From IMG/VR virus record IMGVR_UViG_3300032304_002469, positions 1-22,885 of that record: 22,885 nucleotides of DNA, one strand, 5' to 3'. This document shows positions 14,777 through 22,885 of this stretch, piece after piece. The notes under the pieces were generated by a model that saw only the letters and a program-made list of their open reading frames with translations, was not told where the DNA came from and did no database searches. The DNA comes from a virus. Numbering within the stretch: the first letter of the stretch is position 1; the number at the start of each line of letters is the position of its first letter. The translations under genes were made by a program, and so were the position numbers.

Positions 14777-14779
14777 ATA
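14772..14779 (+). promoter_or_regulatory. Late-promoter-like CATAAATA before gp8
   Basis: The 11-mer GACATAAATAC (14770-14780) is identical to that before gp48 (3458-3468). It contains the gp7 stop codon and ends 5 nt before the gp8 ATG. With T4 geometry transcription would start one base before the ATG, so a leaderless internal promoter is possible but unproven. Confidence 0.3.
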
Positions 14780-14785
14780 CATTCT

Positions 14786-16390
14786 ATGGCCTCAATTGTA
14801 ACTAAAAAAATAGCGTTAAACAGCGCTGAACAATTCAAAGAGTCTTTCTCAGAACCTTCTCCAACGATTGGTTTTATAGGCATTGGAAATCACGTTCCTT
14901 ATGCTAACGAATCTTCTCCAGATTCTATTGTTGAAACAGTTGCTTCAGAAAAAACTGTTTGGGACAATATGTTTGCAGCGAAAAGAATAACCGGTAATGA
15001 TGTTCAATTAGTTATTCCTCGATATAACTGGACTGCAAATACAAAATATAGAAACTATGATGATACAATAATTTTTTCTAATCTTTTTACGGCTAATATA
15101 TCACAAAATTTAAGGCCAATGTATGTTATGACTTCAGAAAGAAATGTCTATAAATGTGTTTCTAATAATAAATCTGCAAATTCGACCGTAGAACCAACAG
15201 GCGATTTTAACACTTCAAATGGTAATATTGGCACAGCTGATGGTTATCTTTGGAAGTATATGTTTAGGGTAACTCCATCAAATAAATTTTTAACTTCTGA
15301 ATGGATACCAGCACCAACAAGCACTTCGGCTTTAGATTTTGGAGTTGATTCTACTGGTGTTGTTGATGGTGAAATAACAAATATTGTGATCACTTCTTCT
15401 GGTCAAAATTATCGTCAAGCTTCAAATATTAAAGTTGATACTTATTCTTCTGGCCAAACATCCTTAAAATTAACAAACACCGCTCTTGTCTTGGAAATTT
15501 TTAGTATTTCAACTCTAGCAAATTTAAAAAATATGATAATTTCTGGAGCAGGAATACCTTTATCTACTCATATTGAAGATATTTCGATTGTCACAGGAAC
15601 TATAAATCTTTCAACTACAACAACTGCTTCAGGTGGAAATACAGGTAATAATATTTCAATTACAACTAGAGTCTATGTTGACGGTAATGGAGCTGGAGCA
15701 GTTGCTAACGCAACATTATCAAATACAGCATCAAATGTATCTTCAGCAAACGCAAATGTTTCAAAAATTACAATAACAAGTATTGGAACAGGTTACACAT
15801 ATGCAAACGCAATCATATATGGTTCAGGATCTGGAGCTAATGCTAGGGTAATTATACCTCCAAAATATGGCCACGCTTTTAATCCAGCTAGAGAATTAAA
15901 TGCAAATAATGTAATGGTTGCTGTTCGTATAGGCGAAATTGATTCTACGGAAAATGGTCTAATTTCAACAAATACTTCATTTAGACAGGTTAGTTTATTG
16001 AGAGATCCGCATAAATATGGGTCAACTGTGGCTGCAAATAATACTACTGCAAATGGAGTTATTACACAGACAACAAATATAGAGTTGATTCCTGGTTCAC
16101 CTTTTTCTTTAAACGAATTTGTTTACCAAGGATCTTTAAGTAATCCTTCAGCATATGCTTTTGTCAATGATCAAACATTATCAAGTGTTAAATTGTCTAA
16201 AGTAAAAGGAACATTTTTAAATGGTTTCTTAATTTTTGGTGCAAATTCAGGTGTTTCCAGAACCATAACTGGAGTTTCAAATCCAGAGTTTCAACCATAT
16301 TCAGGTGAAATTCTTTTTGTTTCAAATGAGAGTAAGATAGATAGATCAGATGGTCAAGCAGAAAATATTAAAATTGTTGTTAGTTTCTAA
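14786..16390 (+). CDS. gp8: gp8 baseplate wedge subunit with large insert
   Basis: A 534-aa protein; T4 gp8 is 334 aa. Core landmarks agree with T4: FIGIGNHVPYANESSPDSIV, VWDNMFAAKRITGNDVQLVI then PRYNWT, a YKCVSNN strand, GTADGYLWKYMFRVTPSNKF, and, much later, STNTSFRQVSLLRDPHKYGS (T4 has GFRQISIITNP at the corresponding place). Between them residues about 195-362 are an insert. It contains two G-x-x-Y beta modules (ITNIVITSSGQNYRQASNIK and KITITSIGTGYTYANAIIYG) and a Thr/Ser/Asn-rich middle, which accounts for most of the extra length. gp8 dimers sit at the wedge periphery and link gp7, gp6 and gp10 in T4. The gene starts 9 bp after gp7. Confidence 0.88.
   Translation: MASIVTKKIALNSAEQFKESFSEPSPTIGFIGIGNHVPYANESSPDSIVETVASEKTVWDNMFAAKRITGNDVQLVIPRYNWTANTKYRNYDDTIIFSNLFTANISQNLRPMYVMTSERNVYKCVSNNKSANSTVEPTGDFNTSNGNIGTADGYLWKYMFRVTPSNKFLTSEWIPAPTSTSALDFGVDSTGVVDGEITNIVITSSGQNYRQASNIKVDTYSSGQTSLKLTNTALVLEIFSISTLANLKNMIISGAGIPLSTHIEDISIVTGTINLSTTTTASGGNTGNNISITTRVYVDGNGAGAVANATLSNTASNVSSANANVSKITITSIGTGYTYANAIIYGSGSGANARVIIPPKYGHAFNPARELNANNVMVAVRIGEIDSTENGLISTNTSFRQVSLLRDPHKYGSTVAANNTTANGVITQTTNIELIPGSPFSLNEFVYQGSLSNPSAYAFVNDQTLSSVKLSKVKGTFLNGFLIFGANSGVSRTITGVSNPEFQPYSGEILFVSNESKIDRSDGQAENIKIVVSF
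15370..15870 (+). repeat. Two G-x-x-Y beta modules forming the gp8 insert
   Basis: Unit one is near 15370-15480 (IVITSSGQNYRQASNIKV) and unit two near 15750-15870 (ITSIGTGYTYANAIIYGSGS followed by GANARVII). They flank a unique Thr/Asn-rich segment and lie in a peripheral position compared with T4 gp8. Confidence 0.55.
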
Positions 16391-16399
16391 AGGTTAAAA

Positions 16400-19300
16400 A
16401 TGGCATTAGTTCAAAATTTTAATGTGAATCCTTATTATGATGATTATGATGAGGATAAAAAATTTCTCAGGATGCTCTTTCGTCCTGGTTACGCCGTTCA
16501 GGCTCGTGAATTAACTCAATTACAAACAATTCTACAAAAACAAGTTTCTCGTTTTGGTAAACATATTTTTAAAAATGGTTCAGTTGTAACTGGAGGAGAA
16601 GTTTCTTTATCAACTTCTGTTGTTTATCATAAACTACAAACTACATCTACATCTGGTGATGATGTAGATGTAGCAAATTTTCTTGGTAAAAATATTGGCA
16701 GTTCAAGTTCTCTGGCCGCAAATTCTGCTTTAGGTAAAGTTGTAGCTGTTACAGCTGCAACAACTACAGATCCTCCAACATTATTTGTTGAGTATAAAAC
16801 AGCATTACAGGCACAGGATGGTGAATCTCTCTACACTATAGATAGTGATCAATATGAAGCTCGTTTAATTGGTTCTAGTTCATCTGGCAAAGCTGCTACA
16901 GCAAGTGTAAATGATGGCGTTTATTTTATTGATGATTTTTTTGTTAAAGTTACTTCTCAAACAATAGTTTTAGAAAAATATGATAATGCACCAACTTATC
17001 GTGTTGGTTTAGCTTATGAAGAAAGTATAGTCGATGAAAAAACGGATACCTCTTTATTGGATCCAGCGTTAAATGCTTCCAATTACCAAGCTCCAGGTTC
17101 TACTCGTTATAAAGTAAATCTTTCTTTAGCTACAAGAACTTTAAACTCAACTGATGACACAAAGTTTATTGAAATAATTCGTATTGAAAGTGGTACAGTT
17201 ACTCTAAGAAATAGTTATCCTTTATATTCTGAATTAGAAAAAACATTAGCTCGCAGAACATATGATGAATCTGGTAATTATACCGTAAAACCATTTACAA
17301 TTTATTTAAAAGATCATATTCCTAATACAGGAAATGCATCTAATTCTGCTCTATTTACTGCCAAATTAAGTGTAGGAAAAGCTTATATTCGTGGCCAAGA
17401 AATTGAAACTGTATCTCCAATAAATTTGGAGTTAGAGAGAGCTAGAGATAAAACATCGGTCCAAAACTACGATATTGCTGCAAATTATGGTAATTACATT
17501 ACTGTTGCTAACACAAAGGGTCTTTTTGATGTTAGTACAATGCAAACAATTGATTTACATTGTGTTGTAAACGGAAATATATCCATATCAAACACAACAA
17601 CATATAACTCAACTAAAATTGGAACTGCTCGTATTCGTGAAGTTGAATATGTTTCTGCAGCTAATACTCAGGATTCTACAAGTTACAAATACAATCTTTA
17701 TCTTTATGATACTCGGTTTGTTTCTCAAACAGGTAATTGTTCTGGTTCGGGAACAACAAACACAATTGTTCTTTCAAATACCGCAGGCGTAATTTCTAAT
17801 ACTGCAAATGCATATTACGATACTTTCATAAGAATCTCTGGAGGTTATGGCGCAGACAATGTGAAACATAGAATTGTTTCATATAATAATATGACAAAGA
17901 CAGCAACAATTGCTGATATATTTGCCATACCTGCTGGCCCAAGAAGTAATTCTGTGTATACAATTGATTTCAATGTTAAAGATATTGAATCTTTTGCTAT
18001 CATCAATTCTACACCACAAATTGTTGCTTCTGCCAACGTTGATGTAACAAATCAAGAAACTCCTGGAAGTAATGCCTATTTTTCAGATACAAATTTCAAA
18101 TCTCTTGTATTTCGTGTGCCTCAGTCATTTGTTAGTTTTGGAATGTCTGACCAAGATTTTAGAGGTAAAGCTGTATTTAAAAATCAAACCGTATCAGCAG
18201 GTGCTTTATCAATATCTACTGGTTCTGCAAACAATGTATTTGTTGGTACCGGTGCTTTATCTGATGCTCAAAAATTAACTCATTTTTATGTTGTTGCTAA
18301 TAATTCTACAGAATTCACGCAAGGTCAAGTAATTCCATTTACTTCTGGAACTGGAAGAACAGTTTCAGTTTCAACTTCTTCTGCTACTCTTAATTTTAAT
18401 TCAGTAAATACATTTACAGTTGACGTTATTGCTTCAGTAGATTTTAATACAACAACACCTAAAGTAAAAACATTAGTATCTGCAAATACAACTGGCATAG
18501 GAACAGGCGGAGTAACGATTGGTAGTACAACAATTTTCGCTGCAGATGGTCAAGTTGCTATCACCACACCAAATAAAGTTCCTGGTCAATCAGATAATCT
18601 TTATATTTCTGACATTTATAAATTAGAAGGTACCTTTGAACAAACTTATGGATATTTTACTGTCACTTCAGGTGGTTCTTCGGTTAAATCTTCCTTTAAA
18701 GTTATTGACTCATTAAATCCTTCTACCTCAGTTGTTCTTGCTGACTTAACAAATGCAGCTAAAGATATTACTGATCGTTATATTTTAAATGATGGTCAAC
18801 AAGATGGTTATTATGACCATGGTTCTATTACTTTAAGACCAGGTGCAGCACCTCCAAAAGGTCGAATATTAGTTCTTGTTAATTATTTTACACATACAGG
18901 TTCTGGTTATTTTACCGTTGATTCTTATAATAATGGTTCTCTTGGAGCAACTGAAGATATTCGTTATACAAAAATTCCAAATTATACTAGCCCAACAACA
19001 GGTGAAGTTTATAAACTAAGAGATTGTGTTGATTTTAGACCTATTCGAACAAATGCTGTAGCTACAACTCCTAATTTCACACTTTCTGGTATTTCAATAC
19101 CTAGAGCAGCAGAATCTTTAGAATCTGACTATTCTTATTACATTCCAAGAACCGATAGAATTGTATTAGGCGAGGATAAAAAATTTAGAGTTATTAAAGG
19201 AGTTTCATCTTTATATCCACAAACTCCTCCTGAGCCAGATAATGTAATGAGTTTATATACGATTCGTGTAAACCCATATACTTTCTTTCCAAATGATGTA

Positions 19301-21622
19301 AAACTTCAGTATATCGAAAATAAACGATATACAATGCGTGATATTGGCAACTTAGAAAAAAGAATTGAAAATTTAGAATATTACACAGCTCTAAACACAT
19401 TAGAAAAAGCAGCACAAGATTTAACTGTTTTGGATGAAAATGGTTTAGAAAGATTTAAAAATGGTATTCTTACTGATTCGTTTAGAGGCCACCAAGTAGG
19501 TGATGTTAAAAATGTGGACTATAAATGTGCTATGGATTTTAATGCTGGAGAATTAAGACCGTCTTTTATTTCTACAAGTATTGGTTTTCAAACAAATACT
19601 TCATTAACATCAGCTACTGTTGATGCTGGAACAATTGTAACTTCACCGTATACAGTTAAAACATTTATTACACAAAATGTAGCCACTCAAGCCATGGCTG
19701 TTAATCCATTTGTTCTTTCAAACTATGCAGGTACACTTGATTTTTATCCTCCAGGAGATTTTTGGATTGATACAGAAACAAGACCAGATGTACTTGTGAA
19801 TATGGAAGGTGAAAATGATGCTTGGGAACAAATTGGTGCAGCATTACATGACACAAGGGCTGCGGGATGGGGAAATCAATGGGGCGATTGGAATGAATTT
19901 GTTTCTGGTAAAAATGTTGGAGTTAGCACCGGATCAGAAAGCAGATCAGTAGGTTACCTTGATTATCAGGATACAGTACAAAGCACAACTACAGTAACAC
20001 AATTTTCCAGAGAGCGTTTTGGTACTAAAAAAGTATTGGTGCCAGAAAGAATTGTAAAGAGTATCGGTAATCGTCAAGTTGACCTTTCTGTTGTCCCTTA
20101 TATTCGTGCTCAATGGATTATTACTGTTGCAAAAGGTTTAAGACCAAATCAATATCATTACCTTTTTGCTGAACAAGGCGACCTTGATGCAACAAAGTAC
20201 ATTGAATATCCAGCTCTTGTTTGGTTATATAATGTAAGTGGAAATTTTAATGACGGTTATGGTGTATTTGAAACTGTTACTTCTTCTAGCGGCGGTACGG
20301 CTAGGGTATTGAAACAACAGGGCCGTTCTTGGTCTTTAAATCAACCAGTAATTTATTTGGGTGATGTTCGTGGAACATTTGCTGCAAATGACACAATTAC
20401 AGGTACAGTAAGTGGTGCAACAGCTAGAATTGATATTATGTTTTGGAATAACGGCAATACAACCACAGCTACTGCTAATACAATCACTTTAGGTTCTGGT
20501 GCACCAGTAAATAATGCTTATGTAAATTTACAATCATCTTATGCAACAGTTACTTGGCCTTCATCAGGAACTAAAAATTTTACAGATCCAATAACTGCAT
20601 CACAGTTTTATCAAATAAGAATTGTTGCTGGTACAGGTCTTGGCCAAGAAAGAACAATTACAAATTATGTTGGATCAACAAAAGTTGCTACAATTACTCC
20701 AAATTGGGATATAACTCCAGATAATACATCTCGTTGGTCTGTAGGTAAACCACAATCTGACGACCATGGCGATATGGCCGGTCGTTGGTTCTTGCCTAAT
20801 TATGGACCAACATCTTATGATGACGGTTGGAGAAGTAGGACCGGTGCTCGCTTAATTAGATTAACAAGTGATGAAAATAACGATCCTTTGCAAACCAACT
20901 CTTTTGCTGAAGAACAATGGTATGCTCAAGGTGTATTGAATGTTGTTGAAGAAGTTTCTATTTCTGTTCGTGTACCAACAATTCAAAATCAAGTTATTTA
21001 CGAAAAAAATGATAATTATAGATCAACAACTGCTGTTGAACGGCAAGTTTTAGGAACAACTTTAGTACGAGATAGGACTCCTGCACCGTCTAGTGGTGGC
21101 CGTGGAGGTAAAATCATTTGTTCAGAAATGGCTCGCCAAGGATTCTTTGCACCAGATATTAATGAAGCTGATCAAAGATTTGGTCGCCGACTACAACGCA
21201 ATCACCCTATCATTTATCGTGGTTATGTTTATTGGGCAAGAACCATTGTCGAATGGTTAAAAGGTAAAGGTCCAAGTTTATACCTTTGGGACATGAAAGA
21301 CAATAATGAAATGCAAAAAAATATTGCACTACATATGACAGAGGTCATTGCTAAACCTTGGTCTGATGAAATGGCTTATATTGAAAGAGTTCGTGACGAA
21401 GGTTCTTTAGTAGGTAAATTTGTATTTTGGTTAGGTTTAGTGATCTGTGCGGTTGTTGGTTTGACAAATCCAAACCTAGATAAACCAGACAGTAGATTAA
21501 AAGGATATACAATTTTTACTTTTATGGTGGCATTTTATATTTTAGTTTCTTTAATTAATATTGTAACATCACCATTTAAAACAATTAAAGAATTTTTTAA
21601 AAGTAAATTAATTAGGAATTAA
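16400..21622 (+). CDS. Giant DUF4815-like baseplate/fibre protein (1740 aa)
   Basis: The N-terminus FNVNPYYDDYDEDKKFLRML, FRPGYAVQARELTQLQTILQ, KQVSRFGKHIFKNGSVVTGG is that of the DUF4815 family of phage structural proteins (named from memory). These follow the wedge genes in many marine T4-like phages. Two related 'R-I-x-x-G-x-G-x-x-x-x-R-x-I-x-x-Y' beta modules occur at about 444-520 and 1372-1450, and an SSGGTARV...TGTVSGATARI unit at about 1287-1347. The segment at about 1020-1050 (RYTMRDIGNLEKRIENLEYY) is a predicted helix or coiled coil. Near 1566-1625 lies a conserved-looking CSEMARQGFFAPDINEADQR, FGRR block. The last ~70 residues contain two hydrophobic segments (about 1673-1688 and 1703-1722) before a basic tail. 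It probably forms the peripheral baseplate in place of T4 gp9/gp10-type proteins. A clear AAAGG ribosome site precedes the ATG. Confidence 0.8.
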   Translation: MALVQNFNVNPYYDDYDEDKKFLRMLFRPGYAVQARELTQLQTILQKQVSRFGKHIFKNGSVVTGGEVSLSTSVVYHKLQTTSTSGDDVDVANFLGKNIGSSSSLAANSALGKVVAVTAATTTDPPTLFVEYKTALQAQDGESLYTIDSDQYEARLIGSSSSGKAATASVNDGVYFIDDFFVKVTSQTIVLEKYDNAPTYRVGLAYEESIVDEKTDTSLLDPALNASNYQAPGSTRYKVNLSLATRTLNSTDDTKFIEIIRIESGTVTLRNSYPLYSELEKTLARRTYDESGNYTVKPFTIYLKDHIPNTGNASNSALFTAKLSVGKAYIRGQEIETVSPINLELERARDKTSVQNYDIAANYGNYITVANTKGLFDVSTMQTIDLHCVVNGNISISNTTTYNSTKIGTARIREVEYVSAANTQDSTSYKYNLYLYDTRFVSQTGNCSGSGTTNTIVLSNTAGVISNTANAYYDTFIRISGGYGADNVKHRIVSYNNMTKTATIADIFAIPAGPRSNSVYTIDFNVKDIESFAIINSTPQIVASANVDVTNQETPGSNAYFSDTNFKSLVFRVPQSFVSFGMSDQDFRGKAVFKNQTVSAGALSISTGSANNVFVGTGALSDAQKLTHFYVVANNSTEFTQGQVIPFTSGTGRTVSVSTSSATLNFNSVNTFTVDVIASVDFNTTTPKVKTLVSANTTGIGTGGVTIGSTTIFAADGQVAITTPNKVPGQSDNLYISDIYKLEGTFEQTYGYFTVTSGGSSVKSSFKVIDSLNPSTSVVLADLTNAAKDITDRYILNDGQQDGYYDHGSITLRPGAAPPKGRILVLVNYFTHTGSGYFTVDSYNNGSLGATEDIRYTKIPNYTSPTTGEVYKLRDCVDFRPIRTNAVATTPNFTLSGISIPRAAESLESDYSYYIPRTDRIVLGEDKKFRVIKGVSSLYPQTPPEPDNVMSLYTIRVNPYTFFPNDVKLQYIENKRYTMRDIGNLEKRIENLEYYTALNTLEKAAQDLTVLDENGLERFKNGILTDSFRGHQVGDVKNVDYKCAMDFNAGELRPSFISTSIGFQTNTSLTSATVDAGTIVTSPYTVKTFITQNVATQAMAVNPFVLSNYAGTLDFYPPGDFWIDTETRPDVLVNMEGENDAWEQIGAALHDTRAAGWGNQWGDWNEFVSGKNVGVSTGSESRSVGYLDYQDTVQSTTTVTQFSRERFGTKKVLVPERIVKSIGNRQVDLSVVPYIRAQWIITVAKGLRPNQYHYLFAEQGDLDATKYIEYPALVWLYNVSGNFNDGYGVFETVTSSSGGTARVLKQQGRSWSLNQPVIYLGDVRGTFAANDTITGTVSGATARIDIMFWNNGNTTTATANTITLGSGAPVNNAYVNLQSSYATVTWPSSGTKNFTDPITASQFYQIRIVAGTGLGQERTITNYVGSTKVATITPNWDITPDNTSRWSVGKPQSDDHGDMAGRWFLPNYGPTSYDDGWRSRTGARLIRLTSDENNDPLQTNSFAEEQWYAQGVLNVVEEVSISVRVPTIQNQVIYEKNDNYRSTTAVERQVLGTTLVRDRTPAPSSGGRGGKIICSEMARQGFFAPDINEADQRFGRRLQRNHPIIYRGYVYWARTIVEWLKGKGPSLYLWDMKDNNEMQKNIALHMTEVIAKPWSDEMAYIERVRDEGSLVGKFVFWLGLVICAVVGLTNPNLDKPDSRLKGYTIFTFMVAFYILVSLINIVTSPFKTIKEFFKSKLIRN
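16641..16673 (+). other. Perfect 13-bp inverted repeat (hairpin) inside the 1740-aa gene
   Basis: CTACATCTACATC (16641-16653), a 7-base loop TGGTGAT, then GATGTAGATGTAG (16661-16673), an exact reverse complement. It lies about 240 nt into the gene and encodes the T-S-T-S-G-D-D-V-D-V stretch. A short T-rich run follows a few bases downstream. It could pause ribosomes, cause partial termination, or be an RNA processing site. Confidence 0.75.
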
Positions 21623-21623
21623 C

Positions 21624-22885
21624 ATGGCAACATCTTTTATTGATCCAGTAGCACAAACGTTTTTTGTTGATGCAGCAACATATCCAAAAGGTATGTTTGT
21701 GCATAGTGTCGATTTGGTTTTTAAGAAAAAAGATGAAGCTACTTTTCAACCTTTTTCAATTCAACTTAGACCCGTTATAAATGGTTATCCACACTCATCT
21801 CTAATTCATAGTGGTGCAGCTTTAGGTCAAGTTAATTTAAGACCAGATAAAATTAATACGGTATCTGGAGTTGGCTCTGATATTCCAGATATTACTAATG
21901 CAAATCATTATACAAGATTTAAATTTCCTGCACCAATTTTTCTTTCTCCTGGTGAACATGCTATTGTTATGTTTACCAATTCAGATGATTATGAAATATT
22001 TGTAGCAGAAATTGGAGGAACAAGACTTGATGGTTCTGATCGCCGTGTAGATAAACAAGTGTTTACAGGTTCTTTTTTCAAATCACAGAATGGTTCAACA
22101 TATACTGCCTATCAAGATATTGATTTGATGTTTAAATTAAATGTTTGTGATTTTACGGTAGGCACAACTCAAATAACTTTAGATAATGTTATACCAACCT
22201 CAAATATTGATTATGATGTAATTAAAGTTACAACACAAGAATTAAAATTTGATTCAACTTCATCACAATATGCTTATAGATTAACAGATAATTCAAGTGG
22301 TACTTTAGATGGTACTTTCACTAATGTTATTGCTGGTGATGATATAATATTGGATACTAGAAAAGTAGTTTATAATAATGCTAATGGTTCTGCGTTACTT
22401 AGATCAACTTTAACCACAACTGATAATACCGTATCTGTAATGATTGATACAGCTAGATTACATATGATCGGTATTAAAAATGTAATCAACGATTGCGGTT
22501 TAGAAGCTTCTGATTTTACAATTACAAATTCTGGCACAGGTTATACAGCAAATGCTATTATAACAATAACTGGAGCTAAAGGAAGTGGAGCAACGGCAAC
22601 AGCTGTTGCTAATTTAACAACTGGTCAAATTGATACTATTGAAGTATCATCTTCTGGTTCTGGTTACACAGAAAATGTTTCTGCTACAATTGCAGCTCCA
22701 AGTGTTCCAGCAGGCAATACAACTGCTACCGTTATTGTGGACTCGGAAACTGATTCAAAAGGTGGACCAGCAATTGCACGATATATTACTCGTAAAGTAA
22801 CTTTAGCTGATGGTTTTGATGCTGATATGATTCGTGTTTATATTACTGCTTATCAACCTGCTCAAACAACGGTTGAAGTTTATTA
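21624..22885 (+). CDS. Large structural protein following the DUF4815 protein (partial, N-terminal 420 aa)
   Basis: Starts 1 bp after the 1740-aa gene with AGGA (21614-21617) as ribosome site, and runs open to the window end. The opening TSFIDPVAQTFFVDAATYPK and the following GMFVHSVDLVFKKKDEATFQ, FSIQLRPVINGYPHS, FPAPIFLSPGEHAIVMFTNS resemble the second of the paired giant tail proteins found after DUF4815-like genes in marine T4-like phages (from memory; no formal name recalled). Residues about 297-360 contain two adjacent G-x-G-Y beta modules (ITNSGTGYTANAIITITGAK and IEVSSSGSGYTENVSATIAA). A beta-sandwich attachment role at the baseplate periphery is inferred. The C-terminus, where receptor-binding domains might lie, is outside the window. 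Confidence 0.75.
   Translation, partial: MATSFIDPVAQTFFVDAATYPKGMFVHSVDLVFKKKDEATFQPFSIQLRPVINGYPHSSLIHSGAALGQVNLRPDKINTVSGVGSDIPDITNANHYTRFKFPAPIFLSPGEHAIVMFTNSDDYEIFVAEIGGTRLDGSDRRVDKQVFTGSFFKSQNGSTYTAYQDIDLMFKLNVCDFTVGTTQITLDNVIPTSNIDYDVIKVTTQELKFDSTSSQYAYRLTDNSSGTLDGTFTNVIAGDDIILDTRKVVYNNANGSALLRSTLTTTDNTVSVMIDTARLHMIGIKNVINDCGLEASDFTITNSGTGYTANAIITITGAKGSGATATAVANLTTGQIDTIEVSSSGSGYTENVSATIAAPSVPAGNTTATVIVDSETDSKGGPAIARYITRKVTLADGFDADMIRVYITAYQPAQTTVEVY
22505..22735 (+). repeat. Two adjacent G-x-G-Y beta modules in the last gene
   Basis: Two tandem units of about 30-35 residues, TGYTANAIITITGAKGSGAT and SGYTENVSATIAAPS, each followed by an Ala/Thr-rich strand. They are the clearest copies of the module that also appears in gp6, gp7 and gp8. 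Confidence 0.65.

Noticed and set aside
16010-16017. CATAAATA as an additional late promoter
   Set aside because: It lies well inside gp8, encodes the conserved-looking HKY of DPHKYGS, and is almost 400 nt from the next gene start.
18072-19415. Short frames inside the 1740-aa gene (plus 18072-18278, minus 19194-19415)
   Set aside because: They are alternate frames of a long, continuous coding region, without ribosome sites or sensible composition.
21570-21622. A-T-rich end of the 1740-aa gene as a transcription terminator
   Set aside because: No convincing GC-rich stem with a T-run is present, and the next gene begins one base after the stop.

Overview
The window is a stretch of a contractile-tailed, T4-type (Straboviridae-like/marine myovirus) phage genome. 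It is AT-rich (about 30% GC by eye), almost fully coding, and carries no tRNA, rRNA, IS element or CRISPR array that I could find. The gene set is the tail baseplate and hub module, with recognisable relatives of T4 gp4, gp54/gp19-fold, gp26, gp48, gp53, gp27, gp5, gp5.4 (PAAR), gp25, gp6, gp7 and gp8. The low GC, the DUF4815-type giant baseplate/fibre protein after gp8 and a lysozyme-free gp5 resemble phages of marine bacteria (cyanophages, pelagiphages and similar). The host cannot be fixed from this window.

Layout. Positions 3462 down to 1 are a minus-strand block: gp4 (head completion nuclease-fold protein), an unrecognised 192-aa protein, a gp54-like tube initiator, a gp26-like protein with an apparent programmed -1 frameshift into a short extension, then the start of a Gly/Ala-rich tape-measure-like protein that leaves the window. 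Positions 3499 to 22885 are a plus-strand block: gp48, gp53, gp27, gp5, a 69-aa protein, a 192-aa protein, a 330-aa fibre-like protein, a PAAR tip protein, gp25, gp6, gp7, gp8, a 1740-aa DUF4815-like protein and a partial protein of the same giant-fibre neighbourhood. Only 36 bp separate the two divergent blocks. Most plus-strand genes overlap by 1-17 bp or lie within about 13 bp of each other, suggesting one late operon with translational coupling.

How the genes work together. gp27 and gp5 form the hub and spike, tipped by the PAAR protein. gp48 and the gp54-like protein cap the hub and start the tail tube. The gp26-like protein and its frameshift product probably chaperone the tape measure. 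gp53, gp25, gp6, gp7 and gp8 build the wedges, and the large downstream proteins probably form the peripheral baseplate or fibres that meet the host.

Most interesting signals: (1) a tandem slippery sequence at the end of the gp26-like gene whose -1 frame runs directly into an otherwise start-less downstream ORF with a chaperone-like tail; (2) face-to-face late-promoter-like elements in the 36-bp divergent gap, and NATAAATA motifs just upstream of starts; (3) a perfect 13-bp hairpin inside the 1740-aa gene; (4) related 'G-x-G-Y' beta modules scattered through gp6, gp7, gp8 and the last gene; (5) GC-rich islands marking the fibre tip plus PAAR gene and an insert in gp7; (6) two hydrophobic segments at the C-terminus of the 1740-aa structural protein.
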